Part shown: piece after piece, positions 7,304 through 15,199 of the stretch
Layout: each line of letters begins with the position of its first letter
Numbering within the stretch: the stretch's first letter is position 1
Assembly: GCF_900155735.1 (NCBI RefSeq)
Contig: NZ_LT707059.1
Coordinates: forward strand, 165,338 to 197,610
Reading direction: 5' to 3'
From: Intestinibacillus massiliensis
GTDB taxonomy: Bacteria; Bacillota; Clostridia; Oscillospirales; Butyricicoccaceae
DNA: 32,273 nt
The notes under the pieces: model-generated
Database searches by the model: none
The model's input: only the letters and a program-made list of their open reading frames with translations
What the model was told of the DNA's origin: nothing
Position numbers and translations under genes: made by a program

Positions 7304-7969
7304 TTAAACGCGGTAGAGCGCCGCGATGCCCTTGGCCATCCGCGCTGAGGCATCCCTGAAATGGCCGCCGGGATTCATTTCCAGCTCCACGGCGGTGCCG
7401 CTGTCCCGCAGCAGCGCCGCGGCGCGCCGGGTGCAGTCCTCCACGGCCGCCATGCGGGGATCCTTTGCATTTTTCTCACGGTCGCCAAGGGAAAGGTATA
7501 CTTTGCGTAACCTGCGACGCGGCGGTGTCTGCCGGAGGAAGTCCACAAACCCGTCGAACCACAGGGAGCCGGATATGGAGGCCGTGCGGTCGAATAAATC
7601 CGTTTGCCACGCCGCCCACAGCGCAAACAGCCCGGCGAGCGAGTAGCCGCAAACCGCGCGCGAGGCTGGGGCAAACCCAAGCGCGGCTTCCACGCCCGGG
7701 ATGATATGGGAGCTGAGCTCGCCTAAAAAACGCGCGCCGCCCCCGCTAAAATCTTCGCCGTCGCGGAAGGACTTTGCGGCCGGCCAGGGGGATAGATCCC
7801 GGTTCCAATCCATACCGGAAACCGCGGCGAGCACCGGGCGGGACGCAGGCAGGCGCTGCCATACAGCCACCGCTTCTTCTGCAAATAGGGGGCAGTACAG
7901 CACGTCCCGGCTGCCCTCCCCGGGAAAAAGGCGGACGGTATAGGCGCCAAAGGCCAATATCTGCTGCAT
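7304..7969 (-). CDS. Putative esterase, alpha/beta hydrolase (IroE/Fes-like superfamily)
   Basis: 221-aa cytoplasmic protein of the putative-esterase alpha/beta-hydrolase group. The nucleophile elbow is CGYSLAGLFALWAA (GxSxxG, Ser near residue 114); a catalytic His is likely in NPGGHF near the C-terminus, and an Asp in LGDREKN is a candidate third residue. This superfamily includes siderophore and S-formylglutathione esterases; the substrate here cannot be told. The ATG at 7969 directly abuts the stop codon of the deformylase gene (TAA-ATG), so translation is coupled. Last gene of the element D operon; near the element end. Confidence 0.8.
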   Translation of the reverse strand: MQQILAFGAYTVRLFPGEGSRDVLYCPLFAEEAVAVWQRLPASRPVLAAVSGMDWNRDLSPWPAAKSFRDGEDFSGGGARFLGELSSHIIPGVEAALGFAPASRAVCGYSLAGLFALWAAWQTDLFDRTASISGSLWFDGFVDFLRQTPPRRRLRKVYLSLGDREKNAKDPRMAAVEDCTRRAAALLRDSGTAVELEMNPGGHFRDASARMAKGIAALYRV

Positions 7970-8380
7970 TTAAATCAACACCCCATTGCAGTGGTCGATC
8001 TCGTGCTGGATGATCTGCGCCGTCCAGCCGGTAAAGGTTTTTAGGCGGGTCTGGAAATTTTCATTTTGATACCGTACCTTGACCATTTGGCGTCGCTTGG
8101 TTTTGCGAACGCCCGGCAGGGAAAGGCAGCCCTCCTCCGCTTCGTAAAGCCCGGATGACTTGACAATCTCGGGGTTAAACATCACCATATAGGCGCCTTC
8201 GTTATCAAAAGCGATGATCCGCTTGTTTACGCCGATCATATTGGCCGCCATGCCCACACAGCCCGCCGCGTTGGCGCGCAGGGTGTCGAGCAGGTCTACT
8301 GCGGCCGGCAGGTCTTCCGCCGTGGCAATTTCCGCTTTCTGCGAAAGGAAGGCGGTATCTTTCATTATTTTACGTACCAT
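7970..8380 (-). CDS. Peptide deformylase-like protein
   Basis: 136-aa metalloenzyme family member that removes the N-formyl group of nascent proteins. Motif 2 EGCLSLPG (Cys metal ligand) and motif 3 QHEIDHCNG (HExDH, two His ligands and catalytic Glu) are intact. Motif 1 is GMAANMIG instead of the classic GxGLAAPQ, so the usual Gln contact is replaced. It is shorter than a typical housekeeping deformylase, and is carried on a mobile element, so it may be a specialised or inhibitor-resistant paralogue. ATG at 8380 with GGAGGG upstream. Cotranscribed with the esterase. Confidence 0.88.
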   Translation of the reverse strand: MVRKIMKDTAFLSQKAEIATAEDLPAAVDLLDTLRANAAGCVGMAANMIGVNKRIIAFDNEGAYMVMFNPEIVKSSGLYEAEEGCLSLPGVRKTKRRQMVKVRYQNENFQTRLKTFTGWTAQIIQHEIDHCNGVLI

Positions 8381-8442
8381 AAGTCGTCCCTCCAGAAGGA
8401 TGCAAGCAATTGTAAGCCATCTTGCGGCTGTGCCGGGATGGG

Positions 8443-8952
8443 TTATTCCAGGGCGGCCAGGCTTTGCAGCAGCCGTCCCGCCGCGTCTCCGGTTCCCGCA
8501 AACCCCGCGTAGCGGCAGGGGAGCCGGTTTATAGCGCCATCCAGGAGGGGTTGTCCCTGCATGGCCGTGTCGAGCGCATAGTCAAGTGCGAGTACGTCCG
8601 TCCAGGCGCGGTTTAAAAAAGCGACCTCCCGCCGGCCATGGGTTTTTGTAAACTGCACAGGGCCGGCGCAACGGAGATAGCGGCGCGTGGCCACAGAGGG
8701 AACCCCGGCGGCGGCAAAGCTACGCTGCAGGCCGTCCAGGAACGTCTCACGAAGGTGCAGCCAGCCGGACGGGTGCAGGCCGAACAATGTAAAGGCATAG
8801 CGGCTTTCGCAGTGCACCGCCAACAGGCTGGGCTGGCCGCGCAGGGGAATGATGTGCAGATCCCAGCAAAACCTGCGGTTCCACCCTGGAAGGGGTGGGG
8901 GCGTTTTGCAGCGTAAATGCTTCTGCAGGGGGATTGTCAGTCCAAGTTCCAT
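8443..8952 (-). CDS. Unknown 169-aa protein (weakly DUF6933-like)
   Basis: I do not recognise this firmly. The segment WDLHIIPLRGQPSLLAVHCESRYAF, with a conserved-looking Trp and a beta-strand pair followed by an alpha-helical half, resembles small DUF6933-type proteins that begin with a similar W-x-A/D-x-h layout. There are no membrane segments or signal peptide. ATG at 8952 with AAGGGGG upstream, 12 bp after the YaiI-like gene's stop, so it belongs to the same operon. Confidence 0.6.
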   Translation of the reverse strand: MELGLTIPLQKHLRCKTPPPLPGWNRRFCWDLHIIPLRGQPSLLAVHCESRYAFTLFGLHPSGWLHLRETFLDGLQRSFAAAGVPSVATRRYLRCAGPVQFTKTHGRREVAFLNRAWTDVLALDYALDTAMQGQPLLDGAINRLPCRYAGFAGTGDAAGRLLQSLAALE

Positions 8953-8964
8953 CGAAGCGCCCCC

Positions 8965-9420
8965 TTACACGTCCGTGCCAGGTGCGGCGTCCCCGGCAAG
9001 CAGCCGCCGCAGCGCCCGCGCAAAGCTCTCGTCCTGGCTGGGGCCCCGCCGCGCCTGCCCCTTTAGCCGGCCACCCGCATTGCGGATTTTCTTTGCGGTA
9101 TGGCGCGCGAGGAGCAGGCCGTCGATATTGTCAGCCGGGTAGGCCATCCCATCCTGGCTGAGCGCCTGCGCCTGCCGCGCAAGGCACATGGCCGCGAGGC
9201 CGTAGTCCTGCGTAATGACAATGTCCCCGGGCTGCAAGAGATTGACCAGGGCAAAATCCACGCTGTCCGCGCCCTTGGAAACGGTTATCGTGACGGCGCC
9301 CGGCTTCTCAAAAACATGCGAGGTATCGCACAGGATGAAGCATTCGGCCTGGCGCTCACGGGCGATGGCAACGGTAATATCCACCACTGGGCAGCCGTCC
9401 GCATCGATTAGGATACGCAT
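8965..9420 (-). CDS. YaiI/YqxD family protein (UPF0178)
   Basis: 151-aa protein of the YaiI/YqxD family, a PIN-like fold with unknown substrate, cytoplasmic. The diagnostic opening MRILIDADGCPVV is followed by KGADSVDFALVNLLQPGDIVITQDYGLAAMCL (conserved acidic residues of the fold) and a C-terminal basic tail ending ARALRRLL. The ATG at 9420 is chosen because AAGGAGG lies 5 nt upstream and the family starts here. Second gene of the element D operon. Confidence 0.92.
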   Translation of the reverse strand: MRILIDADGCPVVDITVAIARERQAECFILCDTSHVFEKPGAVTITVSKGADSVDFALVNLLQPGDIVITQDYGLAAMCLARQAQALSQDGMAYPADNIDGLLLARHTAKKIRNAGGRLKGQARRGPSQDESFARALRRLLAGDAAPGTDV

Positions 9421-9439
9421 AAATCCTCCTTCCTGCCGG

Positions 9440-9772
9440 TCAAAAGCTTGTCCGGCAGAGCGGTATGACGTTGATAACCGGCTCTTCATAGGGATGTACC
9501 TGCTTGACGGCCGCTACCGTCAGGCCGGCCTTTTCGGCCAGGCAGGTGACCTCTACCTTAAGTTCGGGTTCCGCACTGATTTCGCCGATGCTTCCAAGAT
9601 AGGGCAGGGAGCCGTGCAGCGGCCGCCAGCAGCCGGTCACGCGGCTGTAGGACAGGCAGCAGTCGTATTTCCCAATATGCCCGGCGTCCACTTGCTGCAG
9701 CGCGGTTTGCAGCGCCGCCAAATGGGTTTCGGGAATAAAGATTTCCAGCTTACAGTATTTAAAATCAGGCAT
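9440..9772 (-). CDS. NIF3/YqfO-type CutA-like domain protein
   Basis: 110-aa PII/CutA-like domain protein, related to the inserted domain of NIF3/YqfO dinuclear-metal proteins and found as a stand-alone protein in many bacteria. Features are the opening YCKLEIFIPETHLAAL, GHIGKYDCCLSYS (GxIGxYxxC), the GS-P-Y motif PYLGSIGEI, and the family-ending HPYEEPVINVIPL. Metal binding is inferred from relatives. GGAGGG lies 7 nt before the ATG at 9772. First gene of the five-gene operon, with a -10 TATAAT at 9826-9831. Confidence 0.88.
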   Translation of the reverse strand: MPDFKYCKLEIFIPETHLAALQTALQQVDAGHIGKYDCCLSYSRVTGCWRPLHGSLPYLGSIGEISAEPELKVEVTCLAEKAGLTVAAVKQVHPYEEPVINVIPLCRTSF

Positions 9773-9825
9773 TCCAAACCCTCCGGGGAACGTTTTTTGC
9801 GGCGCGCGATGGCCGCTATAAAAAT

Positions 9826-9854
9826 ATTATACCACAGCGTCGGCGATCTTGCAG
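9826..9854 (-). promoter_or_regulatory. Promoter of the element D operon
   Basis: Perfect -10 TATAAT on the minus strand (9826-9831), 53 bp upstream of the first gene; 17 nt away is a poor -35 CTGCAA (9849-9854). Confidence 0.55.
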
Positions 9855-9873
9855 CTTATCAAATGCATACGGC

Positions 9874-9901
9874 ATGCGGACGCGCGTGCGGGGCATACAA
9901 T
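9874..9901 (+). promoter_or_regulatory. sigmaE-like promoter of small ORF D and recombinase D
   Basis: GCATG, then CATACAAT (9894-9901), an exact match to the sigmaE -10 consensus CATACAHT. The ATG triplet (9874-9876) stands 17 nt upstream, the same spacing as ATA-N17-CATA in elements A, B and C. The 11-mer ATAGGACAACC is absent here. Confidence 0.45.
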
Positions 9902-9932
9902 TGCAATAAAGCGTTTTAAAGGGGGCGTTCAG

Positions 9933-10097
9933 ATGGATAACTTGCCGGAGGATGCCGCGCAGTCTGGCGGATCAGGCCGGGATGCGCTGCTGCGCCTGCT
10001 GGAAGGGCTGATCGAGCGGGAGTTCAGGCAATCCGGAAGCGGCGGGCAGTCGCCGGGGACGGCGGCCGACCAGCTGCCGTCCGTCTCCGGAAAATAG
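9933..10097 (+). CDS. Small ORF of element D; possible directionality factor
   Basis: 54-aa ORF immediately upstream of and co-directional with recombinase D (17 bp apart), with AAAGGGGG about 8 nt before the ATG at 9933. The product has a short amphipathic helix, DALLRLLEGLIEREF, between Gly/Ser-rich ends. No family recognised. Its placement in one operon with the recombinase makes it a candidate accessory protein for excision. Confidence 0.6.
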   Translation: MDNLPEDAAQSGGSGRDALLRLLEGLIEREFRQSGSGGQSPGTAADQLPSVSGK

Positions 10098-10114
10098 GGA
10101 AGGGGGGCACAGCG

Positions 10115-11740
10115 ATGGATGTGCAGGCCTGGCGCGGCGCGCTGTACCTGCGCCTGAGCCGCGACGATGAAAATACCGGCGAAAGCGAGAGCATTGCCAA
10201 CCAGCGGACGCTGCTGCGGGATTATGCGGCGCAGCAGGGCTTTGCGGTCGTTTCCGAATACGTGGACGATGGCTGGCCCGGCACAAATTACGACCGTCCG
10301 GGGTTCCGGCGCATGCTGGGCGATATCGATCGGGGGGATATCAACCTGGTGCTCGTCAAGGATCTTTCCCGGCTGGGGCGCGATTATATCCAGACCGGGC
10401 GCTACCTGGAACTGGTTTTCCCGGAAAAGGGCGTGCGGTGTATCGCGGTGAACGACGGCATCGACACGGCGCGCGCCGATGCGGATATGGCGCCCTTCCG
10501 CAACGTTGTCAATGAGCTGTATGCGCGCGATATCAGCCGGAAAATCCGTAGCGTCTTACGGGCAAAAATGCGCGACGGGCAATTTGTCGGCAATTTCGCG
10601 CCCTATGGGTATCGGAAGGATCCGGATGACAAGCATCATTTGCTCCCGGATGAGCCGGCTGCGGGGGTGGTGCGGCAGCTGTTTGCGTGGGCGGCGGCGG
10701 GCAAGCGCCCGGCGGAAATCGCGCGGGTGCTGAACGGCCGGGGCGTTTTGCCGCCCGCGTTGTACCGCTGCGAGCGGAACCCCACCCTTGACCCGGACAA
10801 ATATTCCAGCCGGAAAGCGTGGACGTCGGCCGGCGTCGCGCGCATCCTGAAAAATGTAGTATACCTAGGCGATATTGCGCAGGGCAAGACGGATAAAGTC
10901 AGCTTTAAAGTACACAAGTCGCGGCATAAAAGCCCGGACGAGTGGGTGGTCGTGCAGGGCTGCCACGAGCCATTGGTGCCAAGGCCGCTGTTTGAGGCGG
11001 TGCAGCGGCAGGCAAAAAGCAGGCGTTGCCCCGGCGAAGGGACATTTTGCAACCTTTTTTCTGGGTTGGCTTTTTGCGCGGATTGCGGCAAAGCGATGTC
11101 GGCGGTCGGCACGCGCAAGAAGGGGTCTGTGGCAAACCTTGCCTGCGGCGCGTATAAAGCGGCTGGGAACCAGGCGTGCACCAACCATTTTATTGCATAT
11201 GAGGCGCTGTACCAGTGCGTCTTGGACGCGCTGCGCGCATGCGCTTCGCCAACGCAAGCGGAATGCGGCCTGCTGTTCGGCCGCCTGTGCGAAAAGCTGC
11301 GGCTAGAACCGCGGGCGCAGGGGGCGGGGCGGCAGCGGGAAGCCCTGCAAAAGGAGCTGCGCCGGCTGGGTAGCATGGTCGGCCAGTTATATGACGACCG
11401 GATGCAGGGGCGGCTGGGTGAAACAAACTTTTATCCTCTGCTTGCGCGGTATGAGCAGCGCACGGCGGAGATACAGCGGCAGCTTGCCGCTGTGGATGCC
11501 GAAAGCCCGCAAACCGGCTGGGAGGCGCAGCAGGCCCGCGACGCCCGGCTGCGCCAGGTCATTGCGCGGTATGCGGCGCTCCCGGCGCTGACCCCCGCCG
11601 TGCTGTTCGAACTGGTCGAACGCATTGAGGTGGGGCAGGGGGAATACCGGCAGGCGGCGCATGGGAAAGAAAAGCGGCAGCGGGTCTGCATCCGTTTCCG
11701 TTTCCAGCCCGCGCCGTATGAAACGGAAATCATAACATAA
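10115..11740 (+). CDS. Large serine recombinase D (TnpX/Tn4451-like group)
   Basis: 541-aa large serine recombinase. The resolvase domain is at about residues 8-150, with catalytic Ser15 in YLRLSRDD, followed by VKDLSRLGRDYIQTGRYLE; this RDDEN-type start is typical of the TnpX/TndX-like group. The recombinase domain follows, then a zinc ribbon with Cys321, Cys324, Cys344 and Cys355, a coiled-coil stretch (about 395-450) and a C-terminal strand ending QRVCIRFRFQ. Start ATG at 10115 with an AGGGGGG site upstream. It is of a different subgroup and opposite orientation to recombinases A and B, and ends in a perfect terminator. Confidence 0.93.
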   Translation: MDVQAWRGALYLRLSRDDENTGESESIANQRTLLRDYAAQQGFAVVSEYVDDGWPGTNYDRPGFRRMLGDIDRGDINLVLVKDLSRLGRDYIQTGRYLELVFPEKGVRCIAVNDGIDTARADADMAPFRNVVNELYARDISRKIRSVLRAKMRDGQFVGNFAPYGYRKDPDDKHHLLPDEPAAGVVRQLFAWAAAGKRPAEIARVLNGRGVLPPALYRCERNPTLDPDKYSSRKAWTSAGVARILKNVVYLGDIAQGKTDKVSFKVHKSRHKSPDEWVVVQGCHEPLVPRPLFEAVQRQAKSRRCPGEGTFCNLFSGLAFCADCGKAMSAVGTRKKGSVANLACGAYKAAGNQACTNHFIAYEALYQCVLDALRACASPTQAECGLLFGRLCEKLRLEPRAQGAGRQREALQKELRRLGSMVGQLYDDRMQGRLGETNFYPLLARYEQRTAEIQRQLAAVDAESPQTGWEAQQARDARLRQVIARYAALPALTPAVLFELVERIEVGQGEYRQAAHGKEKRQRVCIRFRFQPAPYETEIIT

Positions 11741-11774
11741 AAGGCGGCGTAACCTCCCGGTTACGCCGCCTTTT
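11739..11774. terminator. Terminator of recombinase D
   Basis: Perfect stem AAAAGGCGGCGTAACC / GGTTACGCCGCCTTTT with a TCCC loop. Poly-A and poly-T sides make it usable in both directions. The 100 bp beyond it, to the element end, hold no gene. Confidence 0.92.
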
Positions 11775-11866
11775 GCTGTCAAAATATCCTGCAAGGGAGA
11801 TGCGGCGGCCTTGGCAGGGGGCGCCGGTTTGGGGAGGGGCGCTCCCAAGGCGCACGTCGCATACAC

Positions 11867-11884
11867 TTTGCAGCGAAGCACATG
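11867..11884. other. Attachment site, element D / feoB piece 3
   Basis: Plus strand TTTGCAGCGAAGCACATG: the D arm, running into the shared core GCACATG (11878-11884), then feoB. Confidence 0.75.
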
Positions 11885-12030
11885 GTTAGCGCCTGTTTGC
11901 CGCAGGCTTTGGCCTTTTTAAAATAATGGTCAAGGTTGAACGCCACGCGGGGCAGGTACCCCAAATCCTCCAAAAGGGTGAAGATCGGGAAGAAGATTGC
12001 CATAGGCGGGAGCATAACGCTGACGACCCA
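11882..12030 (-). CDS. feoB: feoB piece 3 (first membrane part of the Gate domain)
   Basis: About 50 codons of Feo[31 protein letters not shown] is the conserved membrane segment, then [20 protein letters not shown]. The [13 protein letters not shown] motif is highly characteristic. It is flanked by element B (upstream in gene sense) and element D (downstream). It has no start or stop of its own; the frame is open across it and continues briefly into both elements. Join to piece 2 gives [12 protein letters not shown] and join to piece 4 gives ALTMC-MGFGCN, both in frame. Confidence 0.93.
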
Positions 12031-12040
12031 CGCAATCAGT
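12027..12040. other. Attachment site, feoB piece 3 / element B
   Basis: Core CCCACGCAA (12027-12035), identical to 18582-18590, followed by the arm ATCAGT. The two arms of the reconstructed attP are ACTGAT and ATCAGT around a central TG. Confidence 0.75.
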
Positions 12041-12062
12041 GCAAATAGTTGTACCTGGGCGG

Positions 12063-13523
12063 TTAGAAATTCCACTCAATTTCAACGGTATTCCCGGTTA
12101 AGACGACCCGTTTGATTAACGTATGTACGAAGTACCGCCGGTTCTCAAGCGTATCGCCCTTCAAAATGGCGTCCGCGCCGCCGGGGGGGACGGCGGTTTT
12201 TTCTTCATCCAAGCCCCCGGGCGCATCCTCTTCGGGCAAGGACTGTAAAAGCCGTTCTTTTTCCAAGGTGAGCGCCCGGATGCGGCCGGATACCTCGCCG
12301 GACGGGATGTCCTGCAATTGGTACAGGTCGAGCAGCTTCCCGATTTGCTGCTCTATGAGCCCGATCCGCTTTTGCGTAACGGCAGGTCCGTCGACGGTCT
12401 TCCCGGCTTGCGCGTCTTCCCGGATGGCACGCAGATGGCCGCCGTCGTACTCCAGCCCGAGGATTTCGTCGGCGATACATTGGTCGAGCGTTTCGACCCG
12501 CCACTTCTCGTTTTTGCAATCCGGATCCTTGACCATGTCCGGCCGTGTTTTGGCGCGGGAATAGCACATGTAATGATGGATCAGCTGCCGCTCGCTACAG
12601 GGCAGTTTCTTGGAGCCGCGGTAGGAACCGGCTGCATAGAACCGTGCGCCACAGCCGCCGCACCACAGCAGCCCGGTCAGCAATTGGGTCGCACGGAAGG
12701 GGGAATGGTGCGGGCCGTCCGGTTTGCGCTCGGCGCTGCGCAGCTGTAACAGGCGCTGTGCTTCCGCAAACGTTTTCTGGTCGATAATCGGCTCGTGGCG
12801 GCCATCGAAATATTCGCCGTTATATGGGATTTTGCCGAGATAGGTTTGGTTTGATAAAACGGCCATAATGTTCGCGCGGCTCTTCCAGCTCCCATAATGG
12901 TTTTTGTAAGTGGAGGACATAACCTTGGCGATTTTTGTGACGGATAGGTGCCCGTTTACATAAAGGTCGAATATTTTTCGTATTTGCATGGCCTCGTAAT
13001 CGTCGATCACAAGGATGCCCTGCTGCCGGTCGTAGACGTAGCCGATCGGGGCGTTGCCCCCGCCGCGCCAGTAGCCGTCCTTTGCCCGCTCTTGCAGCCC
13101 CATCATCGTCCGCTCGCGGATTTGCTCGCGTTCGAGCTGCGCAAAGACGGACAGGATGCCGACCATTGCGCGGCCGAAGGCGGTCGAGGTATCGAAATTC
13201 TCGTTAATAGAGACAAAGGCCACGGAGTTTTTCAAAAAGACGTCCTCAATCAGGTACAGCGTATCTTTTTGGCTCCGGCTCAGGCGGTCGAGCTTGAAGA
13301 CGACGACAATATCGATTTCCCCCTTTTGGATATCGGAAAGCATCCTCTGCAAAGCCGGACGGTCCAGCTTTGCGCCGCTGAAGCCGGGATCGGTATAGAC
13401 GCCGGCCAGCGTCCAGTCCCGGGCGGCGCAATACGCTTTAAGGCGTTTGGTTTGCGCGCCGATAGAATAGCCCTCCTTGGCCTGTTCCTGTGTGCTTACG
13501 CGGATATATGCAGCAGCCCTCAT
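12063..13523 (-). CDS. Large serine recombinase B
   Basis: 486-aa recombinase for element B. Catalytic Ser10 is in [22 protein letters not shown] and [14 protein letters not shown] closely follow recombinase A. The recombinase domain is at about residues 155-285; the zinc ribbon has Cys288, Cys291, Cys320 and Cys336; a coiled coil lies around 370-430; the C-terminal block [14 protein letters not shown] matches recombinase A's. The ATG at 13523 is preferred (AAAGGGG upstream, family start) over an upstream in-frame start at 13562. The stop is 28 bp from the core. The upstream gap 13524-13890 holds no gene, only the conserved block at 13847-13874 and a GC-rich hairpin near 13563-13595. Confidence 0.93.
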   Translation of the reverse strand: MRAAAYIRVSTQEQAKEGYSIGAQTKRLKAYCAARDWTLAGVYTDPGFSGAKLDRPALQRMLSDIQKGEIDIVVVFKLDRLSRSQKDTLYLIEDVFLKNSVAFVSINENFDTSTAFGRAMVGILSVFAQLEREQIRERTMMGLQERAKDGYWRGGGNAPIGYVYDRQQGILVIDDYEAMQIRKIFDLYVNGHLSVTKIAKVMSSTYKNHYGSWKSRANIMAVLSNQTYLGKIPYNGEYFDGRHEPIIDQKTFAEAQRLLQLRSAERKPDGPHHSPFRATQLLTGLLWCGGCGARFYAAGSYRGSKKLPCSERQLIHHYMCYSRAKTRPDMVKDPDCKNEKWRVETLDQCIADEILGLEYDGGHLRAIREDAQAGKTVDGPAVTQKRIGLIEQQIGKLLDLYQLQDIPSGEVSGRIRALTLEKERLLQSLPEEDAPGGLDEEKTAVPPGGADAILKGDTLENRRYFVHTLIKRVVLTGNTVEIEWNF

Positions 13524-13846
13524 AAAGCGCCCCTTTCTGCCGGCTGTTCGGTAAACAGGCATCCCCCTGCCTTCCGGCTCTGGCTGGGGGCAGGGTTTTT
13601 GCCTATTTATATATCAGTACGCAGGAATTAATTTTATAGCAATCTACTTTGCCATTTTGCCGGATCCGTTTTCCCGCTTTTTTGCCGGGGTGCGCAAAGT
13701 ATAGCCGCCCGGCGAAAAAGCGGCATAGCCTGCAAACCATTTCCGCCTGCAAGGTTTTCGCGAGTCCCGGGCAACGGCCGATATGGCCTGGAGCGGGATG
13801 GGGATACAAAAAATGTACGTGTGAACAGCCGCGCAGCGCCCTGCTT

Positions 13847-13874
13847 ATAGGACAACCAGGCCGGTACATACACT
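13847..13874 (+). promoter_or_regulatory. Conserved promoter-like block of small ORF B
   Basis: ATA (13847-13849), 17 nt, CATACACT (13867-13874), an exact sigmaE -10 consensus and also a sigmaK match (CATANNNTA with the next base). ATAGGACAACC starts 44 bp before the small ORF's ATG, as in element A. Confidence 0.5.
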
Positions 13875-13890
13875 AAACAGAGGTGATCTT

Positions 13891-14058
13891 ATGTCGTGGT
13901 ACGGCGATATACATATTATTCACAAAATGGCTGATGGCAGGATACTGGAGAGCGTGAAGGGCATTGTGGTGCCGGTAAACGAACATACCGAAGGCGTCTA
14001 TCAAATGCTGGCGGGGCACGCGCCGGGAAGCGGGAAAAACGGCACGGGAACGCAATAA
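13891..14058 (+). CDS. Small ORF of element B; possible directionality factor
   Basis: 55-aa ORF, ATG at 13891 with AGAGGTGAT 3-8 nt upstream, divergent from recombinase B. The product opens MSWYGDIHIIHKMADGRILE and then KGIVVPVNEHTEGVYQMLAG. I do not recognise it. It shares the genetic position, RBS type (GAGGTGATC) and upstream block with small ORF A, while the proteins show no convincing similarity beyond a THIMEGG/IHIIHKMADG-like stretch. That fits the fast divergence of directionality factors but does not prove it. Confidence 0.6.
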   Translation: MSWYGDIHIIHKMADGRILESVKGIVVPVNEHTEGVYQMLAGHAPGSGKNGTGTQ

Positions 14059-14155
14059 GGGGCGGAAGCCCCCTTGGATCAAGGCGGGACAAGCACCTGA
14101 AAAGTGCTGCAAGGGATTATGGAAGGAAAGCCATTGGGAGGAAATGTGCCTTGCA

Positions 14156-14186
14156 ACCAATAGTTGCCGGATAATTGGTAGACCAA
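14156..14186 (+). promoter_or_regulatory. Inverted repeats upstream of the Xre regulator
   Basis: ACCAAT (14156-14161), ATTGGT (14174-14179) and then TTGGT-AG-ACCAA (14175-14186) form overlapping dyads about 50-80 bp before the regulator gene. A TATGATAAT -10-like sequence follows at 14202. Probable autoregulatory operator; inferred. Confidence 0.4.
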
Positions 14187-14234
14187 ACCGGCATTTGCGG
14201 GTATGATAATAAAAAAATCAAAGGAGTGGCAGCA

Positions 14235-14705
14235 ATGGGGATCGGGGACCGTATCAGGCAGTTCCGCTTAGAAAAACATCTATCACAAGAAGCGCTTGCG
14301 CAGCAGCTGGACGTCTCAAGGCAAGCGGTTACAAAGTGGGAGTGCAATCAAGCCATGCCGAGCACGGCAAACCTGCTTGCGCTATGCAAAGTACTTGGCG
14401 TCCCGATGGATGCGTTGACAGAGAACGGGGAGGCCAAGCCGGGGCAGGTTCCGGAAAAAGGGAAGCACCGTCCTATGGCACTGCTGGTAAGCTGTATCGT
14501 TTTGACGGTTATTTCCCTTATCATAGGGATAGGCGAGCAAATGGATCCCGTACCCGCTAACGTGATTGGATATGCGGATGCGGAAACCGGGATTGTGGTC
14601 GTAGGCATGCCGGTTTATTTGTATTTGCTGTATGGGGTAAATGCGATACTGGTTGTTGTAACTGTAGTTGCATGGGTCAGATTAAGGCATTACAAAAAGG
14701 GATGA
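14235..14705 (+). CDS. Xre-family regulator with membrane tail
   Basis: 156-aa protein. Residues 4-60 form a helix-turn-helix of the HTH_3/Xre type (IRQFRLEKHLSQEALAQQLDVSRQAVTKWE), and two hydrophobic segments follow (about 83-102 and 129-150), so this is a membrane-anchored DNA-binding protein, a layout common in Firmicutes. AAAGGAG stands 8 nt before the ATG at 14235. It probably forms an operon with the lipoprotein gene 5 bp downstream and may regulate it. The target and signal are not visible. Confidence 0.85.
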   Translation: MGIGDRIRQFRLEKHLSQEALAQQLDVSRQAVTKWECNQAMPSTANLLALCKVLGVPMDALTENGEAKPGQVPEKGKHRPMALLVSCIVLTVISLIIGIGEQMDPVPANVIGYADAETGIVVVGMPVYLYLLYGVNAILVVVTVVAWVRLRHYKKG

Positions 14706-14710
14706 TAGGA

Positions 14711-15121
14711 ATGAAGAAATGGTGGTTCATACCCGTGGCGCTGTCTTTGCTGGCGGCGGGCGGATGCACGTTGGGGAGGCCGGACGTCGGTGGGATGCGC
14801 CAGAATACTGCGGTAAGGGAGGAAATAAGCGCATGGCCAGATAACAAATACACAAGATCAATCCTCCCGCCAGGCAGCGGCTCGCCGGATTATGCATTAT
14901 CCGATGAAACGGCAGGGTACTACGCGGCCTTTTTTGATAACATCACACTCGAACAAGGCAAAGCGTATATCGCCGATCTGGAGGGGGATGGGTTTCAAAA
15001 GATCGCAGGAAGCCAAAACAAGGCCGCAATTGGGGAAATGCTGCAAAAAGGGCATGTGAGTGTTAACATAAGCGCTTCAGAAAATGTACTCGGCATCTAT
15101 ATAACGCTGCAAAATGAATAA
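14711..15121 (+). CDS. Putative lipoprotein, unknown function
   Basis: 136-aa protein with a lipoprotein signal peptide, MKKWWFIPVALSLLAAGGC, with the lipid-bearing Cys at 19. The mature part is short, contains DETAGYYAAFFDNITLEQGKAYI, an alpha/beta pattern, and ends in a beta-strand GIYITLQNE. No family recognised. The start at 14711 follows the Xre gene's stop at 14705. Lower GC than neighbouring cargo suggests a different origin. Membrane-anchored regulator plus exported lipoprotein is a frequent pair. Confidence 0.7.
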   Translation: MKKWWFIPVALSLLAAGGCTLGRPDVGGMRQNTAVREEISAWPDNKYTRSILPPGSGSPDYALSDETAGYYAAFFDNITLEQGKAYIADLEGDGFQKIAGSQNKAAIGEMLQKGHVSVNISASENVLGIYITLQNE

Positions 15122-15164
15122 GCGGGTAAGCGGGGCGATGGGATAGGATTTTACATTCCCTTGA

Positions 15165-15193
15165 TTGCAAGCCGGGCAGCCCGCCGTTATAAT
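15165..15193 (+). promoter_or_regulatory. sigmaA promoter of a candidate small RNA
   Basis: TTGCAA (15165-15170), 17 nt, TATAAT (15188-15193). No ORF with a usable start follows before the terminator at 15254-15290. Confidence 0.65.
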
Positions 15194-15199
15194 GAAGGT

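Larger units (their letters stand above)
7255..11881. mobile_element. Serine-recombinase element D in feoB (about 4.63 kb)
   Basis: Bounded by copies of GCACATG at 7252-7258 and 11878-11884 and by half-matching inverted arms. It carries a five-gene minus-strand operon and, on the plus strand, a 54-aa ORF followed by recombinase D. Removing it joins feoB piece 3 to element A; removing both joins piece 3 to piece 4 in frame. It is oriented with its recombinase end toward feoB piece 3. Confidence 0.8.

Noticed and set aside
13563-13596. GC-rich hairpin with T-run upstream of recombinase B, on the plus strand
   Set aside because: No plus-strand gene ends there and the loop is long; not called a terminator.
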